Program-made: the position numbers and the translations under genes
Shown: positions 22,501 through 34,499 of the stretch, one piece after another
Numbering within the stretch: the first letter of the stretch is position 1
How the letters are laid out: each line of letters starts with the position of its first letter
Assembly (NCBI GenBank): GCA_030141605.1
Contig: JAQGDQ010000506.1
Coordinates: forward strand, 62,001 to 126,000
DNA length: 64,000 nucleotides
Source of the DNA: Tubiluchus corallicola
Taxonomy: Eukaryota > Priapulida > Priapulimorpha > Priapulimorphida > Tubiluchidae
Direction: 5' to 3'
The notes under the pieces: model-generated
Databases searched by the model: none
Told to the model about the DNA's origin: nothing
Seen by the model: the letters and a program-made list of their open reading frames with translations, nothing else

Positions 22501-24799
22501 TTAATCATTCATATTTTTTTGTCATCTGGAACACAGTTCAGATAAAATCAAAATCACCATGATTTATCATTGTGTTGAGTCGAAAATTTGAGAGTTTATT
22601 CTCTTTTATGATTTTTTCTTGTATTTTTAGGCTCTTTTCGTGGCTGAATCGTGGTGGAGCTATTCTTATCACTGTCAGCATCAAGTTCCACAGGGTAAGT
22701 TGTTGAATATAGATACACAAACTTGATAAAAGTGTCATTTATGATTTATTGTAGTCGTTGGTTTTCCTAGTAAAATAATTATTACAAATAAAATATTAAA
22801 TCGTCATTTTTTATTTCTATTCATTCATTTCTCTAACATTTTAAAGTAACGATGCATGTTTGTTTACCTGCCTTTTTCCGAATTGGGTAATAGGAAGATG
22901 CCTTGTTCCTCGAGGCCTATTACAGTGCTTATTGCATTTTGTGTCTAATGATTAGTTCTTGCCTTTCAGGGTTTTTATCATTACTGGCGAATGGTGAATT
23001 GTTGTCAAGGTTACGTTCAGCGTCACAAGTTTCATCTGGAACGTAAGTAAAAGAAGTTTGCTCAAAAACTGTCAGTTTTTTTGTGTTGTTGCAGTTTCTC
23101 ACAGTATAAGAATTCATTTTACAAACTATGACTAACATTTTTTATTACTAATTACTAATCAATTATTGACCTTGAATTGTTGGATGCATGTTAGGTAAAA
23201 CATTAAAGAGAACAAACGAACTTGCCGAGTGATTGCAGTGATAAGAGACTGAAGTAAAGGAACAAGAAATCTGGACAGTAAGTGTGGGAATGAGTTCTAC
23301 TTTATTGCAACTGAAGCAAAATTGTTTACTGGATGGATATGCGAGAGCTCACTTACCAGGAGGCACAAAACTGATTGTAATTGTTATACTGTGATTTTCA
23401 GGTTTTTTTCGAAATCTGGATTCTTCATCCTGCATAAGGTGATTGTCTTGGAGTTTGTCTGTTGTTTGCGAAACATTGAGCAAGTTATACTAGGTAAGAC
23501 ACTGCAGTGCATTTCGCAAACATAGTTTGAATATTAACAATTTTTGGATTTTTTAGCAGTTACAATTTAAACACAAGTTTGAAAATACACATGTTTTTTA
23601 TTTTCAGCAATTATAATTCTGGACGCCTGTTTGAATATTGACAATTATTGTATTTTTTTGGCAATTATGTTTTTACAAGCAATTATTATCTGGCTGAACT
23701 GCTCTACTCACCGTCAAACCTGTCAGCATCAAGTTACATATTAGAAATTAGCTAAATTTAACAACGAATTACAATAAATTTACATGTCAACTTTAAATTT
23801 GTATTTGAACAATTTTGACCTCTTTCTAATCTTGTTTGTATAATATTCAAAGATAAGCTGTTCTTTTCCCTGTCAAGTTTGTCAGCATCAAGTTACACCT
23901 GGTAAGTTGTTGAATATCGATACACAAACTTGATCAAAGTGTCATTTATGATTTATTGTATTGGTTGGTTTTCTTAGTAAAGTAATCATTACAAGTAAAA
24001 TATTAAATTGTCATTTTTTATTCCTTTTCATTCTTTTCTCTAACATTTTAAAGTAACAATGTATGATTGTTTAACTGCCTTTTTCCAAATTGGGTAATAG
24101 GAAAATGCCTTGTTCCTCGCGGCCTATTACAGAGCTTATTGTGTCTGATGATTAGTTCTTGCCTTTCAGGGTTTTTATCATTACTGGCAATTGGTGAACT
24201 GTTGTCAAGGTTACGTTCAGCTTCACTAGTTTCATCTGGCACGTAAGTAAAAGAAGTTTGTCTTGGAGTTTGTCTGCTGTTTGCTAAACATTGAGCAAGT
24301 TACACCAGGTAAGACACTGCAGTGCAATTCACAAACGTAGTTCGAATATTGACAATTTTCGGATTTTTTTTGGCAATTATAAGTTCAGGCGCATGTTTGA
24401 ATATTGATAAATTCTGGATTTTTTGGCAATTATATTTTAACATGCAGTTGTTGAATATGGATACACAAACTTGATAAAAGTGTTATTTATGATTTATTGT
24501 ATTCGTTGGTTTTTCTAGTAAAATAATCATTACAAAAAAATATTAAATTGCCATTTTTTATTCACTTTCATTAATTTCTCTAACATTTTATAGTAACGAT
24601 GCATGTTTGTTTACCTGCCTTTTTTCGAATTGGGTAATAGGAAGATGCCTTGTTTCTCTAGGCCTATTACAATGCTTATTGCTTATTGTGTCTAATGATT
24701 AGTTCTTGCCTTTCAGGGTTTTTATCATTACTGGCGATTCGTGAGTTGTTGTCAAGGTTACGTTCAGCTTCACAAGTTTCATCTGGCAAGTAAGTAAAA

Positions 24800-25195
24800 G
24801 AAGTTTGCTCAAAAATTGTCAGTTTTTTGTGTTGTTTACAATAGCTCTGAATACAGAATACTCTATTGTGTATTGCAGTCTTTTTATTGGGTCCCATTGC
24901 CTGCATTACCATGTACTTGAAAGTTTTTGTTGCGTACTTCACATTTGTCAGCTGTTTCCAAATTTAACCTGTCATTCCTGGTGGGAACAAAAAAGTTGTT
25001 GGATATGCGGCATACCTGCGTTGTTAACATGTCGAATCGAAAGGTGATTTTCTCTACCAACTGTATAAAAATAATGAATCACTCAGTGGGTTGGCACCTA
25101 GCTGTTTTAAGCACTGTGACTGGACACTCCTGAGATGTTTCATACTGTTGCTACTTGGTTGCAAAACCTTATACAAGAGATAAACAGAAATTTTA
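24800..25195. other. spacer between cassette array and ankyrin block copy B
   Basis: Unique sequence with two short overlapping plus frames and no recognisable domain. From about 25196 it becomes homologous to 10408 onward. Confidence 0.4.
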
Positions 25196-25339
25196 CCTCT
25201 GTCTGTTTATCACAATTTTGCTGAAATTTGAAGGTGGTTCTAAACTAGGTAATAACATATAAAAGTCAAAAATGACAATTTTTCAAACTTCATGCAGTTT
25301 GTGTTAATATTTACTATGTTTTATTTGTTATTATTTTCG

Positions 25340-25490
<151 letters not shown>

Positions 25491-25837
25491 CATCGTCATC
25501 ATATCTATTATTTAAAATGATTTGCATTTATAGCTTGCATCAAATTTAAATCCCAACTTCAACTTTGTATTCGCGGAATTTCAAAATTCCATTATAACCC
25601 AGTTTTTTTACTTATTGTATTTCCTGTCTTTTAGTGTTTTACTGTTCACAAAAAATGTAGCATTAAATTTGATTCACCCTGTACTTCTGCAAATGGAATA
25701 CCGTATAAAACCTATTTTGGTTTCACCTGCAGACAAATTATCGAATTGAATTACTGAGCTCAGATTAGATTTTATCTATTGTTCTTAATTTTTTTTTATT
25801 AATGGGTCAGAATTTATTTAACAGTCACAAATAAGGG

Positions 25838-26522
25838 TTCCAATCAAGCAAAAAGCTGCAATGACAACGTAAAATCAACAGAGAAATTATTCAACCAACT
25901 CTCAATATTTCACTTTTATTTCGCGTCTTCATTTGCATCTTATGCTGATATTACAAAGTTATTAAGATTCACATAGACAAGTTAATCTTTGTACAAACGT
26001 TGCTATTGTTTCTAGGAGGGAAGCTATTTGTAGCCATGACATTTCTTAAAATTTGTTCTTTGTTGACATAAAGAGTCACAGGTATTAAGAAATGTCATGA
26101 CTACAAATGGCTACAAATTTCAATTAAACATGTGGGACAATATGACCACAATGATATGATATGTATACGTAATCACCCTTATTTGTGACTACGTATACAT
26201 ATCATATCATTGTGGTCATATTGTCCCACATGTTTAATTGAAATTTGTAGCCATTTGTAGTCGTGATGTTTCTTAATACCCGTGACTCTTTATGTCAACA
26301 AAGAACAAATTTTAAGAAATGTCATGGCTACAAGTAGCTTCCCTCCTAGAAACAATAGCAACGTTTGTACAAAGATTAACTTGTCTATCTGAATCTTAAC
26401 AGCTTTGTAATATCAGCGTAAGATGTAAATAAAGACACGAAATAAAAGTGAAATATTGAGAGTTGGTTGAATAATTTCTCTGTTGATTTACGATGTCATT
26501 GCAGCTTTTTACTTGATTGGAA
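25838..26522. repeat. large palindrome (two ~334-bp arms) upstream of ankyrin copy B
   Basis: The left arm 25838-26171 is the near-perfect reverse complement of the right arm 26190-26522 (TTCCAATCAAGC... / ...CTTGATTGGAA). They are separated by an 18-bp spacer and meet at ATGTATACGTA / TACGTATACAT. The right arm matches the single-copy sequence upstream of ankyrin copies A (about 11260-11580) and C (about 36300-36560), so the left arm is the extra, inverted copy. Each arm contains the smaller hairpin described at 11314. Confidence 0.85.
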
Positions 26523-26750
26523 TCAATTTCCTAAGCAATGATTTCAAAATGATTAAAATGATTAACAACAGACTATAAAATAAAGCATATTACAACAATG
26601 TCTTTCAAATTAAAATAATTTTTTTATTATTTTTTAGTATAGGTGGCGCTATCAGGTTTATCCTGTAGAAATACTTGGGCGATTAGCAGGTCACGATTCT
26701 GATCTGAGAACAGGATAGATCTAAAAACGCTTCGTTCTAAAAGAGCAGGC

Positions 26751-27281
26751 ATGACTGAAGAATCTAGATTAAATAGACAACTACTTCAAGCAGCTAGAGA
26801 TGGAGACATTCATGAAGTCCAGCGGTTGCTCACTGAAGGTGCTGACTGCAACTTCAGAGAAAATGACTGGCCTGGAGAGTCTGCTCTCAACCGGGCATCT
26901 ATTAATGGGCACGTGAATGTAGTTCAGCTCTTACTAGACAGTGGAGCTGATATTAACATCAGTAACAACGATGGAGAGTCTGCTCTCATCCGGGCATCCA
27001 CTATTGGGCACCTGGAGGTAGTTCAGCTTTTACTATACAGTGGAGCTGATCCTAAGATCAGCAACAGCGTTGGAGAGACTGCTCTCATGCTGGCATCTGT
27101 TCAAAGGCACTTGAATATAGTTCAGCACTTACTAGATAGTGGAGCTGATATTAACATCAGCAACATCGATGGACAAACTGCCCTCAGGCGGGCGTCTAAT
27201 AATGGGCACATAAATTCAGTTCAGCTCTTACTCTCTGTTGATGCTGATTCAACACTAGAAAGTTCAGAAGACCCATTGTAA
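26751..27281 (+). CDS. truncated ankyrin paralogue (176 aa, no Mab-21 domain)
   Basis: The product starts with the same MTEESRLNRQLLQA as the full-length gene and has five ankyrin repeats closely related to copy A. It then ends LLLSVDADSTLESSEDPL-stop. No Mab-21 sequence follows downstream, and 27282-28000 is non-coding with AATAAA-like words. It could be a functional ankyrin-only protein (adaptor, or competitor of the fusion protein) or a 3'-deleted pseudogene. The reading frame is clean and the repeat consensus is preserved, so I keep it as a CDS. The upstream flank is shared with copy A back to the (ATT)n tract, so the duplication included regulatory sequence. Confidence 0.7.
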   Translation: MTEESRLNRQLLQAARDGDIHEVQRLLTEGADCNFRENDWPGESALNRASINGHVNVVQLLLDSGADINISNNDGESALIRASTIGHLEVVQLLLYSGADPKISNSVGETALMLASVQRHLNIVQHLLDSGADINISNIDGQTALRRASNNGHINSVQLLLSVDADSTLESSEDPL

Positions 27282-28500
27282 ATAATTGAATAAGTTATGG
27301 CTTCACTGTTATGTGTTATGAGACGGTATAGGATTACAACTATTTCTGCTGAAGTAGATTTCTTGTACTGCTAGAGTAGATTTCCGGTACTGCTGATTTT
27401 AAATAATGTTAGAATATAGTGGACAGCATATAGAGAGGCTGACATTACTGAACACCATTACATTACAATTAATAGTGTAAGAAAGTTCTCAGTCTAATGT
27501 AAAATTTAGATTGATGTTTAGAGTAAAGAACAAAATTGAGAATTTGAGAAAATTTTTAATTGTATTACATTGTAAATATTTTGCGAATTATACTGTGTGA
27601 TTCATGTCTTATGTTGTTTTTGTAACAACAAAATAACAATGTAATAATCACGACATTAAACAATTATTAAATTTATTGTAGCTGGCACTAAATTGGTGTT
27701 GTTTGCTTTTATCTAGTTTTTTCTAGTACCTTGTTTTATCTTGTAAAACTACAATGTGAATCGACTCCACAATTATGTAAATAAGTTGTAAATTTATTAA
27801 TGGAACGTGTTTTTAATTGATGAATTACAGAAAACACTCTCACTTTATTGAATGTTTCAGTTGAGATCACGTAAACATTTAGACCACTCAGTTCCTTGCC
27901 TGGTTTAATATTATAACAATATTTTATATTATAACTTATAACACAATATATAGTAAACTATAACCTTAGAAAAATTAAAAACCTGCTTTAATCACAAGAA
28001 ACAAGCGTAGTTTAGTGAATAAATAATTTGAGTTTGTATTTCGAGGTCTTTGGTTCAAATCCAGCTTAATGTCCGATCTTTTAGACGTTTCTATCTCTAG
28101 TCATATTTGAAGTATAGAATTTAATGGAAATATTTATTTAATTTAGGCATAAAAGTAAAGAAAGCAATTTAATGAATGTAACACTTATAATGGTCTCTTA
28201 AAAAGATCAACTTCTCAAAAATATTCCTAAAATTAAAGTTCAACAATCTGTCAGATTCGCATGTTTATTTTACTCCATTCCTCTCTGCATTTCACACATT
28301 TTATAATGGTCACTTTACTCAAAGAATACATTGACTTCAGGTAGTTTACTGCTGCCACCTCGTGCACAACACATGACACTCGTGTGACTGTTTTGAGATT
28401 GGAAGCTGCTGCCCTCTGTCGCACACAAAAAGAAATAAAGGAAATGCACTTAAAATGTTGCTTTAGAATGAAAAACTTTATAAGCATTCTTCGTCTCTTT
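27282..28500. other. intergenic, nothing firm
   Basis: AT-rich sequence. Near 28005-28085 there is a tRNA-like B-box word (GGTTCAAATCC) after a TAGTTTAGTG word, which may be a decayed SINE head. No tRNA fold is convincing. Confidence 0.35.
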
Positions 28501-28502
28501 TC

Positions 28503-28504
28503 TT

Positions 28505-28580
<76 letters not shown>
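28503..28580. repeat. (CT)n microsatellite
   Basis: About 78 bp of CT with a single G interruption. It causes a Ser-Leu open frame. Confidence 0.95.
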
Positions 28581-29040
28581 ATTCTCTCTCTGTATCTTTC
28601 TCTATTGCTCTCGCTTTTTCTCGATTTTACACATCATATCTTAAGATGCTTCCAATAAAATTTATCATTTGAGGAAAGTTACCTTGCTGATCTATGTGTA
28701 ATTTTAATAATTAAATAAATACTTTTTTTTGCGTTGACTTGAACCTGAACAGTGTTTGTTAAATACAAATGATTGTGCATGTTAAAAACAAAAATTACTG
28801 AATATTTTTTATTTATATTATGTGAGCATTATAAATTACATACATGCAGATATGAAGGTTTATTGAAATGCAGCTCTAAAACGATGAACTTTTCAAACAA
28901 AAATACCAGCGCGTGCGCAGCAGACGAAACTTTTGTGAGTACAAGTTCGGCTAGCATTTTATCCAGGCAAGTTTGAAATTAATCTCAACACGCATGCGCA
29001 ACTTTATGGTCAAACTTATCAAGACGAAATAGTTATTTTG
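28581..29040. other. spacer, nothing recognised
   Basis: No supported coding region. A (TTATTG/TTG)n patch follows at 29045-29105. Confidence 0.4.
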
Positions 29041-29418
29041 TCACATTGTTATTATTATTATTATTGTTGTTGTTTTTGTTGTTGTTATTGTTGTTACTAT
29101 TGTTATTTGACTACTTTGACTATGTTCAAGGCAGTCAAAAGTTCATCCATTAACCAACTTTTCCACATATGTCCTACTATATGTTCAACTGTATTGTCAT
29201 AATTTGGTCATTTTACAATGATTAATAACTATTTTTATGTTAAGTTTATAACATTTTTTAACTTTAAAATCTTGGTAAATGATGGAGAATTTTACGAGTG
29301 AGCCATAGCATCTTGGACACTCTAGATGAACCTGGCTCACCTTTATGAGCACCATCCTTACTATAATGATGCTGTTGTTATGTGCAACCACACATACCAA
29401 TGATGTTGTTGGAGATAA

Positions 29419-29425
29419 CAACAAT

Positions 29426-29469
<44 letters not shown>

Positions 29470-29500
29470 CCACAGCAGCAACAGCAACAGCAACAATGAC
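29419..29500. repeat. (AAC)n microsatellite
   Basis: A pure AAC run of about 50 bp with flanking AGC/AAC variants. It gives Asn and Leu open frames. Confidence 0.95.
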
Positions 29501-29549
29501 AAGAGCGACAACAATCTAATGAAATCTTGCAAATTCATTCTGCCATTTT

Positions 29550-31869
29550 CAAAGTGAATCATTGTAAATTAGATTTTTAAATAAATAAATAATCTTTTAT
29601 TTCTCTTTGTTAGACACAATTTAATTATGTACATAAGTTTACTCGCTCACTCACCTACTTACTTACCTAAGGCCAAACATATCTACACGTCCACCCAACT
29701 ACTTTCCTACCTACCTAGTTACCTGCTTACCTGCATGCTCTATGTCTGCCTGTCTACCTACCTTGCTACATGCCTACCTACCTACATCCCTGCCTACCGG
29801 CCTGCAAACCTACCTTGCCACCTACCTAACTACCTGCCTGCCTAACTACTTAACTACCAGTCTACCTGCCTGCCTGCTTGCCTACTTAGTTTGGTTTACT
29901 TTCACGTTTAGTAGGCCTAAAATAATTCTTTGTAGTTATTAGTTATGATCATTAAAATATTTTTTTTTTAATTTAATGGAATTGCCTTATACTAATATGC
30001 ATTAACTGAATATAGTTACTTTCTGACTAAAGTGCAAACAAGCTCTCCTTTTACTGGCCTTTTGGGCTTAATCACAGTTTTTTATCAACATAATATTAAA
30101 CAAATAACTGGGTACGCAACTTGAACTAATGGAAAAGTTTTGCATGAAACGAGTACTTGAAAAAGTACAGATGTATGTACCTGCGTTGCCGTGAGCTGGA
30201 ATTATTAGTTGTTTTTTACTTTATGGACCTGTAAGTTTTGACTGTATAGTTGCTTAAAAGGCCCAAATTATTAATAATTATTTTAATTAATAGTCGTGAT
30301 CTTCTAAACTTTTATTTTTAAAATTTAATCTAATTACATTATATTTTTACCTGTACAGATTAAGTGTAGTTATTTTGTGGTCACCATTTAAAAAAGCTTT
30401 CTGTTTACTAGCATTCAGGTCTTAATCGCTGCTATATTTAATCATATAATATTAAATAATTATTTCAGTAAATAAATAGAACCCAGTGGAAAAGTTTTGC
30501 ATGAAATGAACAGGTAAGAAGTGCAGGTGTACCAACATTACCTCAAACAACAAAGATAAGTTAGACAATCTTGACAGACAGTCTTTACGTAATCTTGCTC
30601 AACAAATAACCCGACAGTTAAAATAGATCTTCAGAAAATATGATTAATTTTATGATGAGCCATTAAATATGTACAAAAATGACAACAGTGAATAAGATGA
30701 AAATACTAGACAACTCAAAGCTTGGTACTTCCAGGAGGAATAAAAACTGGAAGTAATCGACCACAGTTATTTAATAAACACAGTTAAAAAATCAACCTTA
30801 AAAACTATGTATTTTTATTCCCTTCATGTTTGAACTTGATTTGCAAATATTTTACACGTAAGATTACTTATAATAAATGATACACGAACATTCTGCTTTG
30901 TCTTTTTTTGTAGTATTTTAAACAAATATTTATTTCGTTAATGACTAATGCATAGGCTTATCAAATGGTCGGTTAAATTTCTAATTGAGTGAGAGGTGAG
31001 AGTCTATGCAGAAAAAAGTGAGAGGTCTTTGGTTCCAATCTAGATGTGCCTAGATTTTTTCACATGTTAATTTTTTTTATAAAATTTGTTTTAACAATTG
31101 TATGTTTATTCCGCCATGAATAATTTATATTTATAGTCAGATACATGCGAATATGATTTTTTTCACATGTACAAAAATCTCTTCAAAAACCCTTATATTT
31201 AAAAAAATGCTATAGACGTTTACTACGTTAGCATAAGGCACCGTTTCTGCTAAAAAGCAACGTTATAACTGACGCTTCACTTGGTGTTTCAACTGCTCAA
31301 CACTTCCTAAAATTATTTAGTTGATATTTACCTCTCTTCCCAGGTAAAGCAAAACATTATAAATCTTTGCTGAAACATACAATTTTATATCAACGTTTCA
31401 CTCGTACAGCATATCACCATACCTCAATACTGTGGTAATTTAATGACTTTTTCATTTTTGTATGTTATTAGCGAAATAGTTTATTTGATCAAATACAGTG
31501 TTTGATATCTTTTTTTATACATTTCTTTTGAATTTTTGGTTAAAGTTTTGCACTTACAACGACATTGGGTCTTATCTTACATGTACAGTAAGCTTTATCA
31601 ATTCATGATGAAAAATATTTAATAACTGAGCTAGTAGAAGCAGCATTATAACCCTTCTAATAGATAAGCGATGTCAATTTATTTGCAGACAAAACAAGGA
31701 TGGGTGCCAGGGCAGGTTGAACCAGCTCTAACTAGTTCAAAGTAATACACCCCCAGCAACTATAAAAGCTGAGTCAAGACGTTGAAAAAGCCGCTATGAA
31801 CTCTAGACAAAAAAGAGTTACTCCTGCAGAAGAAAGAGAAAGGATTGAGAAAAAGTAAGTTTTGAAATT
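29550..31869. repeat. duplicated block, copy 2 (partner at 1935-4299)
   Basis: Same order of segments as 1935-4299, including the CTAC-rich tract (29650-29885) and the TATA/first-exon segment. Numerous small indels (for example an extra TTTATTTTTAAAATTTAATC near 30310) indicate that the duplication is not very recent. Confidence 0.8.
31760..31855 (+). promoter_or_regulatory. TATA box plus first exon with start codon (copy 2)
   Basis: ACTATAAAAGCTGAGTCAAG is followed by an ATG at 31796 opening MNSRQKRVTPAEERERIEK. The exon ends AAAAA|GTAAGTTTTG in phase 2. The encoded segment is strongly charged. Cassette B of the array is entered in phase 2, so this exon and a cassette B copy would join in frame. 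In this copy no cassette array lies directly downstream; the (TTA)n tract does. Confidence 0.45.
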
Positions 31870-32344
31870 AATACTTTTTTAATTTGTTACTGATCAATGA
31901 AATGGTGATTTAATCGTTTTGGTAAAAGCATCAACATGTCAGACTGAAGGTCTATACAGTAAGAGATGACTGAGTTATCATACTTTTTTGCATTTGGAAA
32001 TGATTTATAAATTGTCAAAAATTGCTATGATTTGTTAGAGTCAAGATTTTTTTATTTTTTAAGTTGTTTTGTCAGTTGTAAATTACTCGTTAAAAAGTGA
32101 TGAACAAACTTGGAAATTGTCATTTATGATTTAGTAGTTTCACTCTTTCTGACTGTAAATAAATATTGATTACAGATAAAAGATGAATTCGTCCCCTCTT
32201 CACCTCTGTCTGTTTATCACAATTTTGCTGAAATTTGACGGTGGTTCTAAACTGGGTAATAACATACAAAAGTCAAAAATGAAAATTTTTGAAACTTTAT
32301 GCAGTTTGTGTTAATATTTAATATGTTTTATTTGTTATTATTTT

Positions 32345-32567
<223 letters not shown>

Positions 32568-32883
32568 CCATTAGAATTAATATATAGATAATAAGCTGTA
32601 AATACTTCTACAAGAAAACAAGAAAGAGAATATTTGATCCTGGTAAAGAAAGCAACGAACAGATGGATCATGTGAAGCTTGAACAGCAGTAAAAAGCGAT
32701 TCGACGGAAGGACATCTGAAATAGCAAGTAACAATAAATACTGTAAATATTTGTACATATGTTGCTAAATAACATTTTAATAATCTCTTTTACTTGCTCT
32801 TATGGCGCTAATTATAAATAATTTTAGCTAAAGTTTATAATTCCACACACACAAGAAATTAGTTCGCGAAGCGGACTAGAACT

Positions 32884-32942
32884 AGGGTAAGGATTGGGAT
32901 TAGCGTTAGGATTAGGGTTAGGGTTAGCGTTAGGGTTAGGGT
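32884..32942 (+). repeat. interstitial telomere-like (TTAGGG)n tract
   Basis: About nine units of TTAGGG with variants TTAGCG and TTAGGA. This is too short and degenerate for a chromosome end. Confidence 0.8.
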
Positions 32943-33186
32943 ATTTAAATTGTGTGGGAAATTGTAAACTCCTTCCATAATTTTTAATGGTGACGAAAAA
33001 ATATTTCTAGAATGAAATTGTCAAAAGTTGGTATAGAACTCCAAACCATAAGCCTATATTTTCTATCGCCTATGTTTAATAGAAAATAATTGAAAGGTTA
33101 GCTATACTTATTACTTCACTATCCATGCGAATTTCTTGACATTAGTTAAGTTTTGTAAATCAGAATTATAATTTGTAGCTTCAAAG

Positions 33187-34305
33187 ATGGTCAAAGGAGT
33201 TATGAATCCCTTGCCTGCTGACTTGTGCAAAAAAGATAACCGTTGGTGGTTGTGGAAATCAAGTCAGAACTATGACATGAAAAAGCTACGTCATGTGATG
33301 ACGAAAAGTCCTAATTATCCAGATCGTAAGTGTAAAATTTCACACCATAAAATTCACAAATTTGCAAGGAGGAAAAAGAAAAACTCTGACAGACTTGCAG
33401 TTTTTTGTATTGCCACTTTTTATTTGCTCACGGTATGCTCACTTTATATTTACATATCTTGCAACGATCTTCTGGCTTCAAACCCCAATAATTATTGTTA
33501 AGGCAAAAGTACTACTGATCACATATACCTCTTATTGTTGTAAGATAGGATAGGATAAATCTTTGTTTAAACTCGATAGCTAGAATGAGCCATAGGTTTC
33601 TTTACATCCGGGTTGAGTGTACAGCCCATACAAGTCTGTTCAGACAGTTATGTAATGCATTTGTTTATGTAAGAATAATCATGTTTTCACGTACATATAT
33701 TTTATGTAATTTTTAATTTATACTGCACTGAGATATTGGTAACTATGTACTATAAGTAGCACCAATATTTTCAAATAACAGAATTTAGTCGTTTTTCTAA
33801 TTGACTCCAGATTTTTGGTTTTTTGCTATCCCAATAAACATTGCTCTTGTTTGTGTTATTATGATGGTGATCCAGCCATTTTCCACTTTCATGGGAAACG
33901 GTGTTGCTGATAGAACGTAATTAGTTACAAGTTTCCTATCAGTTAAATAATTAATTTTCAAAGGCAGGCCTTATCCTTCAGTCGGCTAAGCAGACGATCG
34001 GACCCGCACCTTCATCTAAATGCAACAAATTCGTGTCGACAGTATTGCGTCGAAGTAAAAGTGCTATATTAATTAAACTTTACTTTTCCCATTTGCCTCT
34101 CATAAATCATTTTGCAGGATTGGAGATACACAGAGTTAGACGCTCAATGTCCAAAGTCCAACGAAAAGTCCAAAAAAGCGATTCACAACAGCATCAACAA
34201 GGCCAACATCACTGCTCCGAACAAGAACCACAACTGGTTTCCAAAGCAATATGACCTAACTGGTCCTGATCGACGTTGGAGTGCCCATCTCTCTCCTTCA
34301 CAGTG
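33187..34305 (+). CDS. unrecognised small multi-exon gene (two exons visible)
   Basis: A candidate first exon starts at ATG 33187 (MVKGVMNPLPADLCKKDNRW) and ends 33325 at GATC|GTAAGTG, phase 1. A candidate last exon begins at 34118 after CATTTTGCAG and reads DWRYTELDAQCPKSNEKSKK to a TGA at 34303-34305 in phase 0. The phases do not match directly, so at least one more exon is needed. A segment after CCTTATCCTTCAG at about 33982 is open and could be it. Both visible exons have natural, Trp- and Lys-rich composition unlike repeat translations. I do not recognise the family. Read in the other phase, the last exon gives a lower-quality Gln-rich peptide. Confidence 0.4.
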
Positions 34306-34449
34306 AAAATGACAGTTCTGATTCGGAGGGGATCACACACATGGCAAGTGATGAAGAATGGGAGACGTGATAAAATGAGAGACATGACTGTGATCATAAA
34401 CTATTAACATTAATATATATTAACATATAATAACCACTATGTAAAATTG

Positions 34450-34497
34450 CTATATATATATATATATATATATCTATATATATATATATATATATAT
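34450..34497. repeat. (TA)n microsatellite
   Basis: A TA run with one TC interruption. Similar TA runs occur at 37625-37665, 39404-39440 and 40783-40862. Confidence 0.95.
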
Positions 34498-34499
34498 GG

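Larger units (their letters stand above)
15660..24800 (+). repeat. tandem array of ~1.73-kb units carrying splice-bounded cassettes
   Basis: Landmarks recur at even spacing. The 73-bp cassette A (after CTTTCAG, before GTAAGTA) starts at 16059, 17774, 19519, 21226 and 22970, then at 24170 and 24717 in truncated units. Cassette B (92 bp, after GATTTTCAG, before GTAAGAC) starts at 16490, 18204, 19949, 21657 and 23402. Cassette C (after ATTTTTAG, before GTAAGTTG) starts at 15716, 17446, 19181, 20896 and 22631. A fourth piece ending CATCAAGTTACATCTG|GTAACTTG lies between B and C. Units 2+3 are nearly identical to units 4+5. Short plus-strand open frames in the array (67-aa types) simply read through cassette B and its flanks. 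Whether the cassettes are exons is not shown by the sequence alone. Confidence 0.85.

Noticed and set aside
24676-24942. Minus-strand frames reading PDETCEAERNLDN in several array copies
   Set aside because: These are antisense to cassette A, whose acceptor and donor signals are both on the plus strand. Recurrence only reflects the tandem repeat.
28005-28085. Possible tRNA gene or SINE head (GGTTCAAATCC box)
   Set aside because: A B-box-like word exists, but no acceptor stem, anticodon arm or convincing A box could be folded. The same applies to GGTTCTAATCC near 3460 and its duplicate near 31030.
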